Part shown: one piece after another, positions 33,791 to 43,110 of the stretch
Numbering within the stretch: position 1 is the first letter of the stretch
How the letters are laid out: every line of letters begins with the position of its first letter
Assembly: GCA_965224285.1 (NCBI GenBank)
Contig: OZ245043.1
Location: 3,906,001 to 3,970,000 of the forward strand
Reading direction: 5' to 3'
DNA: 64,000 nt
From: JAJCYK01 sp965224285
GTDB lineage: Bacteria > Bacteroidota > Bacteroidia > Cytophagales > Cyclobacteriaceae
Program-made: the position numbers and the translations under genes
The notes under the pieces: generated by a model
Databases searched by the model: none
Seen by the model: the letters and a program-made list of their open reading frames with translations, nothing else
What the model was told of the DNA's origin: nothing

Positions 33791-35344
33791 ATGAGCACAC
33801 TTGTCGAAAATTCTAATAAGATACTACAGGCCCTGGAAGCTTTGGGCATACAAAACCATAATTCCGGCACCAGTACAGGTCAGAGATGGTTGGAAAATCC
33901 CAGCACTATATCCTCAACCTCACCAGTGGATGGAGAGCTTATAGCTGAGGTAAATATTACAGATGAAGAGAGCTATGAGCAGGTTATAGATTGTGCGCAT
34001 CAGGCGTTCAAGATATGGAGGGAATGGCCGGCTCCTCAAAGAGGTGAGGTGATCAGGCAGGTTGGCGAGGCATTGAGAAAATTCAAGGAGGAATTGGGTA
34101 CCCTGGTGTCCTATGAGATGGGCAAATCTTATCAGGAGGGCCTGGGCGAGGTGCAGGAAATGATCGATATCTGCGATTTTGCTGTTGGGCTCAGCCGTCA
34201 GCTATATGGGCTAACCATGCATTCGGAACGTCCCGGTCATCGTATGTATGAACAATATCATCCTCTGGGGGTAGTAGGTATTATTTCAGCATTTAATTTC
34301 CCGGTAGCAGTTTGGTCCTGGAATACAGCTATCGCTTGGGTTTGCGGTGATACCTGTGTTTGGAAACCCTCTGAAAAAACGCCCATCTCGGCTTTGGCCT
34401 GTCAGCATATTGTCAGCAAGGTATTTCAGGAAAATGAGGTACCGGAGGGAGTGAGTTGTCTGATCACCGGAGGAAGGGAGCTAGGGGAAAGATTAAGTAA
34501 AGATACTCGTATACCGTTAATTTCAGCAACCGGTAGCACCAGGATGGGTAAGGCTGTAGGGTCGGCTGTGGGGGCTCGTCTGGGACGGGTTTTATTGGAA
34601 TTGGGAGGCAATAACGCCATTATAATCTCACAGCACGCCGATCTTGATACTACCTTAATTGGAGTGGTTTTCGGCGCCATCGGTACTGCGGGGCAAAGAT
34701 GTACCACTACTAGACGATTGATCGTACACGAAGAAATATACCCACAGGTTAAAGAACGGCTGGCAAAGGCCTATGAACAACTGTCGATTGGCAATCCTTT
34801 GGATGAATCCAACCATATGGGGCCTCTGATCGATAAACAAGCAGTTGATCAATACCTGAAAGCCGTGGAAAAGGTGAAAGCAAACGGTGGCATAGCGGTG
34901 GTGGATCCCGGGATATTGCAAGGCGCTGATTACGGCTCAGGATGTTACGTAAAACCAGCTATTTTTGAAGTGAGCAATGATCTTGAAATTGTTCAGTGCG
35001 AAACATTTGCCCCTATCCTTTACCTGATGAAATATCGGAACATAGAAGAAGGCATTACCCTGCAAAATGCGGTTCCCCAGGGATTAAGCTCGGCCATAAT
35101 GACCAACGATCTCCGGGAGTCCGAATTATTTCTCTCCCATAGCGGATCAGACTGCGGAATCGCTAACGTCAATATTGGCACCTCCGGTGCAGAAATAGGC
35201 GGAGCATTCGGCGGGGAAAAGGAAACCGGGGGGGGAAGGGAATCAGGTTCTGATGCCTGGAAAGTTTATATGCGCCGGCAAACCAATACTATTAATTACA
35301 GCCAAGAAGTGCCCTTGGCACAGGGTATCAAGTTTGACCTGTAA
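33791..35344 (+). CDS. ALDH7-family aldehyde dehydrogenase (aminoadipate-semialdehyde type)
   Basis: The 517-residue product is a full-length NAD(P)-dependent aldehyde dehydrogenase: FNFPVAVWSWN, WKPSEKTPISA, SATGSTRMGKAVG, catalytic Glu in LELGGNN and catalytic Cys in GTAGQRCTTTRR. The long N-terminal region with GIQNHNSG, and the HPLGVVGIISAF and IANVNIGTSGAEIGGAFGG segments, match the ALDH7 (antiquitin, piperideine-6-carboxylate or alpha-aminoadipate semialdehyde dehydrogenase) group. Its likely role is lysine breakdown. It stands alone, so no pathway neighbours support the substrate. Confidence 0.9.
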   Translation: MSTLVENSNKILQALEALGIQNHNSGTSTGQRWLENPSTISSTSPVDGELIAEVNITDEESYEQVIDCAHQAFKIWREWPAPQRGEVIRQVGEALRKFKEELGTLVSYEMGKSYQEGLGEVQEMIDICDFAVGLSRQLYGLTMHSERPGHRMYEQYHPLGVVGIISAFNFPVAVWSWNTAIAWVCGDTCVWKPSEKTPISALACQHIVSKVFQENEVPEGVSCLITGGRELGERLSKDTRIPLISATGSTRMGKAVGSAVGARLGRVLLELGGNNAIIISQHADLDTTLIGVVFGAIGTAGQRCTTTRRLIVHEEIYPQVKERLAKAYEQLSIGNPLDESNHMGPLIDKQAVDQYLKAVEKVKANGGIAVVDPGILQGADYGSGCYVKPAIFEVSNDLEIVQCETFAPILYLMKYRNIEEGITLQNAVPQGLSSAIMTNDLRESELFLSHSGSDCGIANVNIGTSGAEIGGAFGGEKETGGGRESGSDAWKVYMRRQTNTINYSQEVPLAQGIKFDL

Positions 35345-35455
35345 AATAATTATTCGGTATCTTTAGAAGCCTTGAAGAGGTATACTTTATTTTGCTGGGC
35401 TTTTTTGCTTTTGTGGAATTTATTTGTATAAATTTAGGAGGTTAATTTTAATAAT

Positions 35456-35872
35456 ATGGCAGTTAAAGAAAAGCAGTTCCACGCAGTAATGTTGATAGAT
35501 GATAATGATATTGACAACTTGATCAATCAAAAGATGATCGAGGCTGCAGGAATTACCGAACACATCTTTTCTCATACTGGTGCCCGAAGTGCGATTGAAT
35601 TTCTCAAGAATTTGGAGCAGCTTAATTCCGATTCTGTAAATGTATTACCCGAGGTGATCTTCTTGGATATCGATATGCCTCTGATGGATGGCTTCCAATT
35701 TTTGGAAGAATTTGATAAACTGGAGGACGCCACTAAGGAAAAGTGTAAGATAATTATGTTAACATCCTCCATTAATCCCAAGGATGTAAATCGCACTAAA
35801 AACTACCAATACGTAATCGACTATCTGAATAAGCCTCTCACCCAGGAGAATTTGCTTAACCTGAAAGTCTGA
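35456..35872 (+). CDS. Single-domain response regulator
   Basis: The 138-residue protein is one receiver domain: acidic pocket DDND (15-18), phospho-acceptor Asp71 in VIFLDIDMPLMDG, switch Thr/Ser in IIMLTSS and Lys near 126 in YLNKPLT. There is no output domain, so it passes phosphate or binds partners, as CheY-like or Bacteroidota sensor-adjacent receivers do. No histidine kinase is nearby. It faces the gene of unknown function at 35887 tail to tail. Confidence 0.93.
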   Translation: MAVKEKQFHAVMLIDDNDIDNLINQKMIEAAGITEHIFSHTGARSAIEFLKNLEQLNSDSVNVLPEVIFLDIDMPLMDGFQFLEEFDKLEDATKEKCKIIMLTSSINPKDVNRTKNYQYVIDYLNKPLTQENLLNLKV

Positions 35873-35886
35873 CTTGAAATCTCAGG

Positions 35887-37329
35887 TTAACTCAACTTCG
35901 CGGCGAATTCATCGTCCATTTTGATGTACATGGAGGGTGAAAATCCCTGCTTTTCAAACATGTTGAATTTTTGGATCAGGGCCTTGATCTTTTCCTCCTT
36001 GTTTTTCTTCAACTCGCTGATGGAAACTTTTAAGATCTTGGTAAAGATGAGCAGGTGCTCACAGTTTTCTTTACCAATTATCCGTATTTGACGCTGTATA
36101 CTATTTATCAGCTGATTGAACAAATCGTAATCGTTTAGCAGGCAGTATTGGAGTGCCAGGATAACCTTAATCTCCAACTGGGTGTTTGGATAACGTTTCA
36201 GGCTTACCTCATTTAATAAATTATTGATCCAACGGGCAGCCTCATCGTATTTTTGTACATAATAGCAGCACAATGCCCTATATACCATATAGGTGACATA
36301 TTGAGGAATGTCATTATGATCCACTTCAAACTCACTGAATATCGCCTCATTTTCCTCGTACATCTCATTTTCTAACCCCAATCTTTTATGACGTTCGATC
36401 TTGGTAATGAGAAACTGTGATGGATAAGTATACAAGTTGTAATTGGACAATAATAAGGCCGTGTCTTCATTCACTTCTTCGAAGTATTTCTCTGCTTTGC
36501 GGTATACCCGATAATGATTGTAATACTCCAGCTTGAGGAATTCAAACACTATTTTCAGGTGATGATATATGGAGTCCAGGTGGTAGTCGTCAAAAGTACG
36601 CTGAATTTTGCCAAGAACATCCTCGATTGGCTCAAGATCATCGTCCAAATTATCCTCCTCAACTTCCACGAATAAGCGATGAAAAATATTTAGACAGCTT
36701 TGGTAAACATATAAGCGGTGGGATTTATAGAGCGCTCCCACATTGTTCATTTCCTTGTTTAATAAGGTGAGCTCTAGCTTTTCAGTTTCACTGTTGGATA
36801 ATGTAAACTGCCCGTATTTTTTAAAGTACTCACCCAAAAGATCTTCCGCTTTGTCAACCGCCAACATATAGGCTACATGTTGGTTATAGCTTTGAGAATA
36901 ATTGTAGTGATCCGGATGGTTGATATGGAGTTTCTTAAGTGACTTATAAATGATGGTAAGCTCATTTGAAAGGTCGTAGTCCAATAATTCCTTCTCCAGC
37001 TTTTTTAAAGTAGCGATGGCAATGGCTTTCTTCTTGGTAAAAATAATCTCGTTAATATTGGCCACCTTCTTCAACAGATCCGTGCGTGGACTTTCCAGTT
37101 GCTGCAGCAGGTATTCCTCTATCTTCTGATTTAACCTCGATCTTAGAGTGTAATACGCATTGGTATTAACTCCCAATTCCGACATGATCTTATTGTCGGA
37201 TGTGGACTTCTCTCTCATGGATTTTAACAGGTATGCAGACTTGTCTGCACCGTTTTCCATCAGCGAATCGTGAATGGCAATGAAATCCGGTTCCGAAAGC
37301 TGTTTAATAATATTTTTTAACTTGGCCAT
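35887..37329 (-). CDS. Large helical repeat protein, unknown function
   Basis: The 480-residue protein is almost all alpha-helical with TPR-like pairs (YYVQKYDEAARWINNLL, ALQYCLLNDYDLFNQLINSI) in the C-terminal half and an N-terminal LSEPDFIAIHDSLMENG segment. No signal peptide or catalytic motif is visible. Related helical proteins of this length are common in Cytophagia but have no role I know. It is preceded by a 540-bp AT-rich gap and converges with the response regulator; a signalling scaffold is possible but unproven. Confidence 0.75.
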   Translation of the reverse strand: MAKLKNIIKQLSEPDFIAIHDSLMENGADKSAYLLKSMREKSTSDNKIMSELGVNTNAYYTLRSRLNQKIEEYLLQQLESPRTDLLKKVANINEIIFTKKKAIAIATLKKLEKELLDYDLSNELTIIYKSLKKLHINHPDHYNYSQSYNQHVAYMLAVDKAEDLLGEYFKKYGQFTLSNSETEKLELTLLNKEMNNVGALYKSHRLYVYQSCLNIFHRLFVEVEEDNLDDDLEPIEDVLGKIQRTFDDYHLDSIYHHLKIVFEFLKLEYYNHYRVYRKAEKYFEEVNEDTALLLSNYNLYTYPSQFLITKIERHKRLGLENEMYEENEAIFSEFEVDHNDIPQYVTYMVYRALCCYYVQKYDEAARWINNLLNEVSLKRYPNTQLEIKVILALQYCLLNDYDLFNQLINSIQRQIRIIGKENCEHLLIFTKILKVSISELKKNKEEKIKALIQKFNMFEKQGFSPSMYIKMDDEFAAKLS

Positions 37330-37869
37330 ATTTAAAAAAAGTAGGGAAAGGAGAAAAATTTTTTGCCAATATAGACAAATATTTCCAAATGTAATATTTA
37401 TTATAAATTTTATAAAAATTTTGTAATAAATTAACTAATCTTCTTTCAGTCAGTAACTTTCATAGCCTGAAATTCACTACAATTGAGGGTTGATTGATCC
37501 ATTCTTTCCAAAATATCGGGAAAGCCGACTAACGCCTAAATGTAATATTCATCAAGTATTTTAATATATCAACCTTAAAAATTTACCATTCCGGGGTTGA
37601 ATTGAACATGACGGGGTCCTTGGAGTAAATAATAAGCTGGGAGCCGGTTATGTGCAGAACTCTCTTTTATCTTTATAAAGTACTACTTTAATCACACTGA
37701 TATAAAGTGGTATTTATTACAACATTAGATTTGTAAAATAATACCGCCTGATAAATTATAGGGGCAAATCCCTTTTATGGCAATGTGATATACCTGAATA
37801 ATATTACCATCAGTTATCATCATATCGGCGCATTTAGTAACTTCCCCACTTGTTACAAAAACCACCCGC
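37330..37869. other. 540-bp AT-rich intergenic region
   Basis: This stretch separates two divergent genes. It starts with A- and T-rich runs next to the helical protein start and contains no frame that looks coding on either strand. I see no repeat, terminator or RNA gene. It probably holds two divergent promoters. Confidence 0.55.
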
Positions 37870-38736
37870 ATGAAAGATATTTACCAAGTTGCCCTGCTAT
37901 TTGTATTGTTGACCTGTTCATTTTGCACACCTAAATCCGAGGGGCAACCAGATGAGGAACAAGTAACGGAAGAAATTGAGCCTGCGGAACCAATAAGGGT
38001 TTATGTATTCGAAGTAGGTGATATTTTGATCAAGGATATTTCACTTTTTAATCCTGGCGTTGACGAAGGAAAACAGGTTCAATTTACTAACTCGGCCTAT
38101 TTAATTCGTCATCCGAAAGGAACCTTAATCTGGGATACCGGTCTCCCAGATGCGCTGGCAGATAATCCTGAGGGAAACGATGCGCCTAATTTTCTAATGA
38201 AAATGCCCCAACGTTTAACTGACCAACTAGATGAAATAGGAGTGGATCCTGCTACCATTGACTATCTGGCGGTATCTCATGAACACGGAGATCATATCGG
38301 CAACATGGATTTATTTACCAATGCCACCTTGTTACTTCAAGAGGAGGAATATCAGAGTTTGTTTGAGAATGAGGAGAGAGAACCCAGTGCCTTAGACTCT
38401 TTAAAATCCAATCCATATATCAAATTGAGGGGTGATCATGACGTTTTCGGCGATAGTACAGTAATGATCATGCGGACTCCAGGGCATACAGCGGGACATC
38501 AGGTATTGTTCCTGGATCTCCCCCAAACGGGCCCTGTGGTTTTATCAGGTGACCTCTACCATTTCAGTAAGAATCGAGAAAACCGGGGTGTTCCCAGTTT
38601 TAATTTCGATAAGGATCAGACTCTTGCCTCCATGGATCGGATTGAGGAATTTATTGAAAAGAAGAATGCCACCTTATGGATCCAGCATGAAATGCAACAT
38701 GAGGGCATGAAATGGTCACCGGAATATTACCAGTAG
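37870..38736 (+). CDS. AHL-lactonase-like metallo-beta-lactamase lipoprotein
   Basis: The 288-residue protein has a lipoprotein signal ending LLTCSFC and an acidic spacer, then an MBL domain of N-acyl-homoserine-lactonase type: SAYLIRHPKGTLIWDTG, metal motif HEHGDH (137-142, HxHxDH), TPGHTAGHQVLFLDL, LSGDLYHF and the closing IQHE with a final metal His. Known members of the group open the lactone ring of quorum signals; others hydrolyse different esters. The lipid anchor places it on the cell envelope, facing out or into the periplasm. It is a single gene. Confidence 0.87.
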   Translation: MKDIYQVALLFVLLTCSFCTPKSEGQPDEEQVTEEIEPAEPIRVYVFEVGDILIKDISLFNPGVDEGKQVQFTNSAYLIRHPKGTLIWDTGLPDALADNPEGNDAPNFLMKMPQRLTDQLDEIGVDPATIDYLAVSHEHGDHIGNMDLFTNATLLLQEEEYQSLFENEEREPSALDSLKSNPYIKLRGDHDVFGDSTVMIMRTPGHTAGHQVLFLDLPQTGPVVLSGDLYHFSKNRENRGVPSFNFDKDQTLASMDRIEEFIEKKNATLWIQHEMQHEGMKWSPEYYQ

Positions 38737-38900
38737 CTAGTCAAAGCTGGTCCTATTATCCTTCCACCACTATCCTAACGTTGTTGGTGTGGCTTTCTGG
38801 ATCCCTCCATGGCAAAAAACAATTATGCCCTAATAGTGCAACTTAAGGCTAACATCCTCAGTCTAATTATAATAGACTACTGACTAAAGTATGCCTTACC

Positions 38901-41315
38901 ATGATTAAAAACTACCTGACTATCGCCCTGAGGAACCTGGCAAAATACCGGCAGATCACCATCATTAATATTTTAGGCTTAGCCATCGGCATGGCAGCCT
39001 GTATTATCATTCTATTATTCGTGCAGTATGAGTTGAGTTATGACCGTTATCATCAGAATGCCGACCAAATCTATCGCATCTCCAGGGAATGGAAAAATCA
39101 AGACGGTGTAACATCTTTGCACCTTGGCCACCTTGCACCTCCTTTTGAACCATTATTGGCGGAGGATTTTCAAGGTACCATACTGTCAAGTGCTAGGCTT
39201 CTCAGCGATTCTCCTCTAATGACTTATCAAGAGGGTAAGGTACAAATTGTAGAAGAGAATTTTTTCTTTGCCGAACCGGAGATATTTGAAATTTTCAGCT
39301 TCCCGTTTATTCAAGGTGATCCCGCTACAGCACTGACAAATCCTAACTCCATAGTTATTACCGAATCGGCAGCCCGTAAATTTTTTGATGAAACTAACCC
39401 CCTAGGTAAAACCTTGAATTACGACCAGCAAGCAGATTTTAAAATAACCGGAGTGGTGCGTGATATTCCTGCCAATTCCCATTTTCGATTTAATATGCTG
39501 GCCTCCTTTGTTACAGTTGAGAATTTTTTCGGCCTGGAAAATATGATGGGTAATTGGGGCAGTAATAACTACTCAACCTACATTCTGCTACCGGAAAATT
39601 ATGATCCCGACAAACTTGAGGCTCAATTCCCTGAGTTTATTGACAGGCATATGGATCCGTACCGGGGTATTCCGGCTTCCCAATTTACCTTTTTGCACCT
39701 ATGGCCTCTAACTGATATTCATTTGCATTCACAGTTGGATTCAGAAATTGAGGCTAATGGTGATATGGCATTCATATACATTTACACCATCATAGCTATT
39801 TTCATCCTGGTCATTGCCTGCATTAATTTTATTAACCTATCTACTTCCCGGGCTACTAGAAGGTCCAAAGAGGTGGGGGTGCGTAAGGTGATGGGTGCTG
39901 AAAAGATCTCCTTGGTTAAACAATTTTTATCCGAATCGATATTGGTATCCCTTTTCTCCTTAGTGATGGCCATTATTCTAGTGCTTATTGCTTTGCCTTG
40001 GTTCAGAGATTTTGTCGGTAAGGACCTGGCTTTTGGCATATTCTCAAACCCACTGCTGCCGCTTGTTTTGTTGGGGATTGCCTTCCTGGTTGGGGTAGTA
40101 TCCGGGTTTTATCCAGCATTTTATCTTTCCAGTTTTGAGCCCACCCGTATTTTTCGCAGCAGAAGCAACACTAAACAAAATGCTTATCTCCGTTCAGGCC
40201 TGGTAGTGCTTCAGTTTACTATATCCATAGCCTTGATAATCGGAGTATTGACTGTCGAAGGACAGTTGAAATATGTTAAAAGCAAACCCTTGGGCTTTAA
40301 TCAGGAAAACCTGGTAGTATTGCCGGCGAATAGTGCCATTTACGATCAGTTTGAAGAGCTGAAATCACGGTTTCTAAACCGTCCTGAAATCTTAGATGTA
40401 ACCCTTACCAGCCGGGTTCCTTCCGGCAGGCTACTGGATTCTCAGGATGGACAAGTTGAAGTAAATGGAGAAATGAGGGATATCGATTTCCGTCTGGCTG
40501 ATGTTCATGTCGACCATGACTTTATTAATTCTTTGAGTATAAACCTGGCGGCTGGACGGAATTTTGACCTTAACCGCGCCAGTGACTCTACTGAAGCTTT
40601 TATTATTAACCAGGCAGCTGTGCGTGCTATTGGATGGAACTCAGCTGATGAAGCAATTGATAATGAGATCCAGTATGGTGGTCGTACCGGGAGCATAATA
40701 GGGGTAGTAACCGATTTTCACTTTGAATCCTTACACCAACCTATTTCTCCGGTAATATTTATGATTACTTCAGGTAGGGCTTCTAATGTAGTGGCGCGGG
40801 TGCGTGCTAAAGCACTGAGTAATGCATTGGATTATTTCAAAGAACAGTGGGCGTATTTGATGCCCGGTTACCCATTTAATTATTATACAATATCTGATAG
40901 ATTTCAAGAACAGTATACTGCAGAAGACCGGTTGAGCAAAGTGGTTCAGTATTTCTCCGTGTTGGCAATATTTATTGCCATATTGGGATTGATTGGGTTA
41001 GCATCCTATACCGCAGAACAAAGGGTCAAAGAAGTGGGGATCCGCAAAGTGATGGGGGCGTCAGTGGCCCAAATTTTGGTATTACTTACCACAGGGTTTT
41101 CCCGCCTGGTTTTAATTGCCTTTATAATTGCTTGTCCTATAGCTTACTTTTTCATGAAACGCTGGCTTAGCACTTTTGCTTATCAGGATAGCTTAAGTAT
41201 TTGGGCATTTTGCTCAGCCGGGTTGGCTGCCGTAATCATCGCCTGGTTCACTGTTGGCTCACAAACCTATAGTGCTGCAACGCGCAATCCTGTACAGTCA
41301 CTAAGGGATGAATAG
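38901..41315 (+). CDS. FtsX/MacB-type ABC transporter permease
   Basis: The 804-residue protein has the double-FtsX architecture of Bacteroidota permeases: an N-terminal helix (ITIINILGLAIGMAACIIIL), a large periplasmic MacB-like domain, three helices (about 290-410), a second helix start (about 430, LVVLQFTISIALIIGVL), a second periplasmic domain and a final three-helix FtsX block with EVGIRKVMGA, which repeats EVGVRKVMGA of the first block. No ATPase gene adjoins, so it works with a partner encoded elsewhere, perhaps in export or mechanotransmission. Confidence 0.93.
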   Translation: MIKNYLTIALRNLAKYRQITIINILGLAIGMAACIIILLFVQYELSYDRYHQNADQIYRISREWKNQDGVTSLHLGHLAPPFEPLLAEDFQGTILSSARLLSDSPLMTYQEGKVQIVEENFFFAEPEIFEIFSFPFIQGDPATALTNPNSIVITESAARKFFDETNPLGKTLNYDQQADFKITGVVRDIPANSHFRFNMLASFVTVENFFGLENMMGNWGSNNYSTYILLPENYDPDKLEAQFPEFIDRHMDPYRGIPASQFTFLHLWPLTDIHLHSQLDSEIEANGDMAFIYIYTIIAIFILVIACINFINLSTSRATRRSKEVGVRKVMGAEKISLVKQFLSESILVSLFSLVMAIILVLIALPWFRDFVGKDLAFGIFSNPLLPLVLLGIAFLVGVVSGFYPAFYLSSFEPTRIFRSRSNTKQNAYLRSGLVVLQFTISIALIIGVLTVEGQLKYVKSKPLGFNQENLVVLPANSAIYDQFEELKSRFLNRPEILDVTLTSRVPSGRLLDSQDGQVEVNGEMRDIDFRLADVHVDHDFINSLSINLAAGRNFDLNRASDSTEAFIINQAAVRAIGWNSADEAIDNEIQYGGRTGSIIGVVTDFHFESLHQPISPVIFMITSGRASNVVARVRAKALSNALDYFKEQWAYLMPGYPFNYYTISDRFQEQYTAEDRLSKVVQYFSVLAIFIAILGLIGLASYTAEQRVKEVGIRKVMGASVAQILVLLTTGFSRLVLIAFIIACPIAYFFMKRWLSTFAYQDSLSIWAFCSAGLAAVIIAWFTVGSQTYSAATRNPVQSLRDE

Positions 41316-41395
41316 CCAGCATTGCCCAGGATGGGAAAGCTAGAGTTAGCGCTATAGAGATTTGCTTTAGCCGGTGCTTGTATTATTTTTAAGAC

Positions 41396-41641
41396 TTGCA
41401 CACTAAAACCACAAGAAGCGCCCATCAAAATCACCTATTCCCTTGGTGGATATGGCTGGTTTACTTTTTGCTATTGTCTTTGTCTATTCCCTGGTATTGG
41501 CCTGCTGATCAGGGCATGATCATAATACTTGGACTTCCCCTATGGCTATTGACCTCTATTGCCGCCGTGTTCCTTTCTTCCGTATTCACCGTTTGGGTGA
41601 TCACTCGATATTGGAACGAAAATGCTGAGCCGACGGAATGA
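41396..41641 (+). CDS. Small membrane subunit next to a sodium symporter (DUF3311/YhdT-like)
   Basis: The 81-residue product, probably started at the TTG at 41396, has two membrane helices (WWIWLVYFLLLSLSIPWYW, and IILGLPLWLLTSIAAVFLSSVFTVWVI) with a WP/GLP-type loop. Such small proteins commonly precede PanF-like SSS symporters. The stop overlaps the symporter start as ATGA, so the two are coupled and probably form a complex. Family naming is tentative. Confidence 0.75.
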   Translation: MHTKTTRSAHQNHLFPWWIWLVYFLLLSLSIPWYWPADQGMIIILGLPLWLLTSIAAVFLSSVFTVWVITRYWNENAEPTE

Positions 41642-43110
41642 ATGCTGAGGGTATTATAATAATCAGTATTGGAAGCTACCTGGCCCTGTTGATTTTCTTA
41701 GGACTATACGCAAATAGAACAGGACCTTCCACATCTCTTAAAGACTTCTATTTGGCAGGCAGTGGCTTAGGGTCTATAGTTTTGATGTTAACCTTGTACG
41801 CCACTCAATACAGCGCCAATACCATGTTAATCGTTCCGGCTGAGGTGGTACATCAGGGTTTGGGTATGATTTTGATCCTAGGTTATATGACTGCCTTGGT
41901 GATCGTTTATCTCACCTTTGCTCCTCAATTATATAAAGTTTCCCGTAAACACGCATTTATTACTCCAGGGGACTGGTTGACTTTTCGCTTTGGTATGCCT
42001 GGATTAACCTTGGCTATAAACCTGGTGTATATGGTGGTGTTGATCAATTTTTTATTGGCGCAATTGATTGCAATGGGACAAATTACCAATTCAGTTACTG
42101 AGGGTCATATTCCATACTGGGTGGGGGTGGTGTTGTTGGGATTGATCATGATTATCTACGAGTCACTGGGAGGTATGAGGGCTGTGGCATGGACGGATGT
42201 ACTGCAAGGAGCCATGTTGCTTATCGGGCTCAGTGGCATTTTTTTTATAGTTTTTCCCGGAATAAATGAATTGTCAAACATCACCCATTGGTTAGTGGAA
42301 CATCAACCTCAGAAGGTGCAAATCCCGGGTCTTGATTTTTGTAGTTATTGGTTTTCTACAGTTTTAATGATTGGAATTGGTGCCTCGGTGTACCCTCAGG
42401 CTATCCAGCGTATTTATGCTGCTCGTTCAACTTCAGCCTTGAAGCGTTCGCTTAGCTTTATGGTATTTATGCCACTGATCACCGTCATGGTACTATTTAT
42501 CCTGGGAATAATAAGCATACCCCATCTGGCGAACTTAACGGAAATTCCCCGGGATAGTGTACTGCCTGAAATGTTAAAGCTCTGGGGCCAACGATCAGCA
42601 TTGACCTTTGGGCTAACTGTATTGGTCATTGTGGGGCTGTTGGCAGCCATTATGTCAACGGCTGATTCCGTATTATTGTCTTTATCATCAATTATGGCCA
42701 AGGATATTTTAGGTGCATCCATTCTAAAAGATGCTCCTGACAAGTTACTTACGAAATGGGGCAAAGGTATCTCTTGGGCCATAATGGCAGTAATGATCTT
42801 ATGGTCGTTGAACCCGCAAATTACGCTTTGGGGACTTATCGAGCTTAAAATGCAATTGCTGGTCCAGACCGCTCCGGCCTTTATTCTAGGATTTTACCTA
42901 TCCGGGTTAAAGCCGCAGGCCGTTTTTATAGGTTTATTAGTAGGGCTGGCGTTTTCCCTAACAGCCTTCATCGCTGGGCACTCCACGGTCTACGGAATTC
43001 AATCTGGATTTATTGGGTTGCTATTGAATACTTCAGTTTGCTTAGTTTGGTCTCGGTTTAATTTGCAAGCGGTTTTAATTAAGATTACAATAGTAAAAAA
43101 TCTAAAATGA
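41638..43110 (+). CDS. Sodium:solute symporter (SSS family, PanF-like)
   Basis: The 490-residue protein has about thirteen membrane helices and the family pattern DFYLAGSGLGSIVLMLTLYATQYSANTM at the start, EYESLGGMRAVAWTDVLQG-like in the middle (YESLGGMRAVAWTD) and MSTADSVLLSLSSI near helix 8. SSS proteins import organic solutes with Na+. The next gene, a glycosidase-like lipoprotein overlapping by ATGA, suggests a sugar or sugar acid as substrate rather than pantothenate; this is inference. Confidence 0.93.
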   Translation: MNAEGIIIISIGSYLALLIFLGLYANRTGPSTSLKDFYLAGSGLGSIVLMLTLYATQYSANTMLIVPAEVVHQGLGMILILGYMTALVIVYLTFAPQLYKVSRKHAFITPGDWLTFRFGMPGLTLAINLVYMVVLINFLLAQLIAMGQITNSVTEGHIPYWVGVVLLGLIMIIYESLGGMRAVAWTDVLQGAMLLIGLSGIFFIVFPGINELSNITHWLVEHQPQKVQIPGLDFCSYWFSTVLMIGIGASVYPQAIQRIYAARSTSALKRSLSFMVFMPLITVMVLFILGIISIPHLANLTEIPRDSVLPEMLKLWGQRSALTFGLTVLVIVGLLAAIMSTADSVLLSLSSIMAKDILGASILKDAPDKLLTKWGKGISWAIMAVMILWSLNPQITLWGLIELKMQLLVQTAPAFILGFYLSGLKPQAVFIGLLVGLAFSLTAFIAGHSTVYGIQSGFIGLLLNTSVCLVWSRFNLQAVLIKITIVKNLK

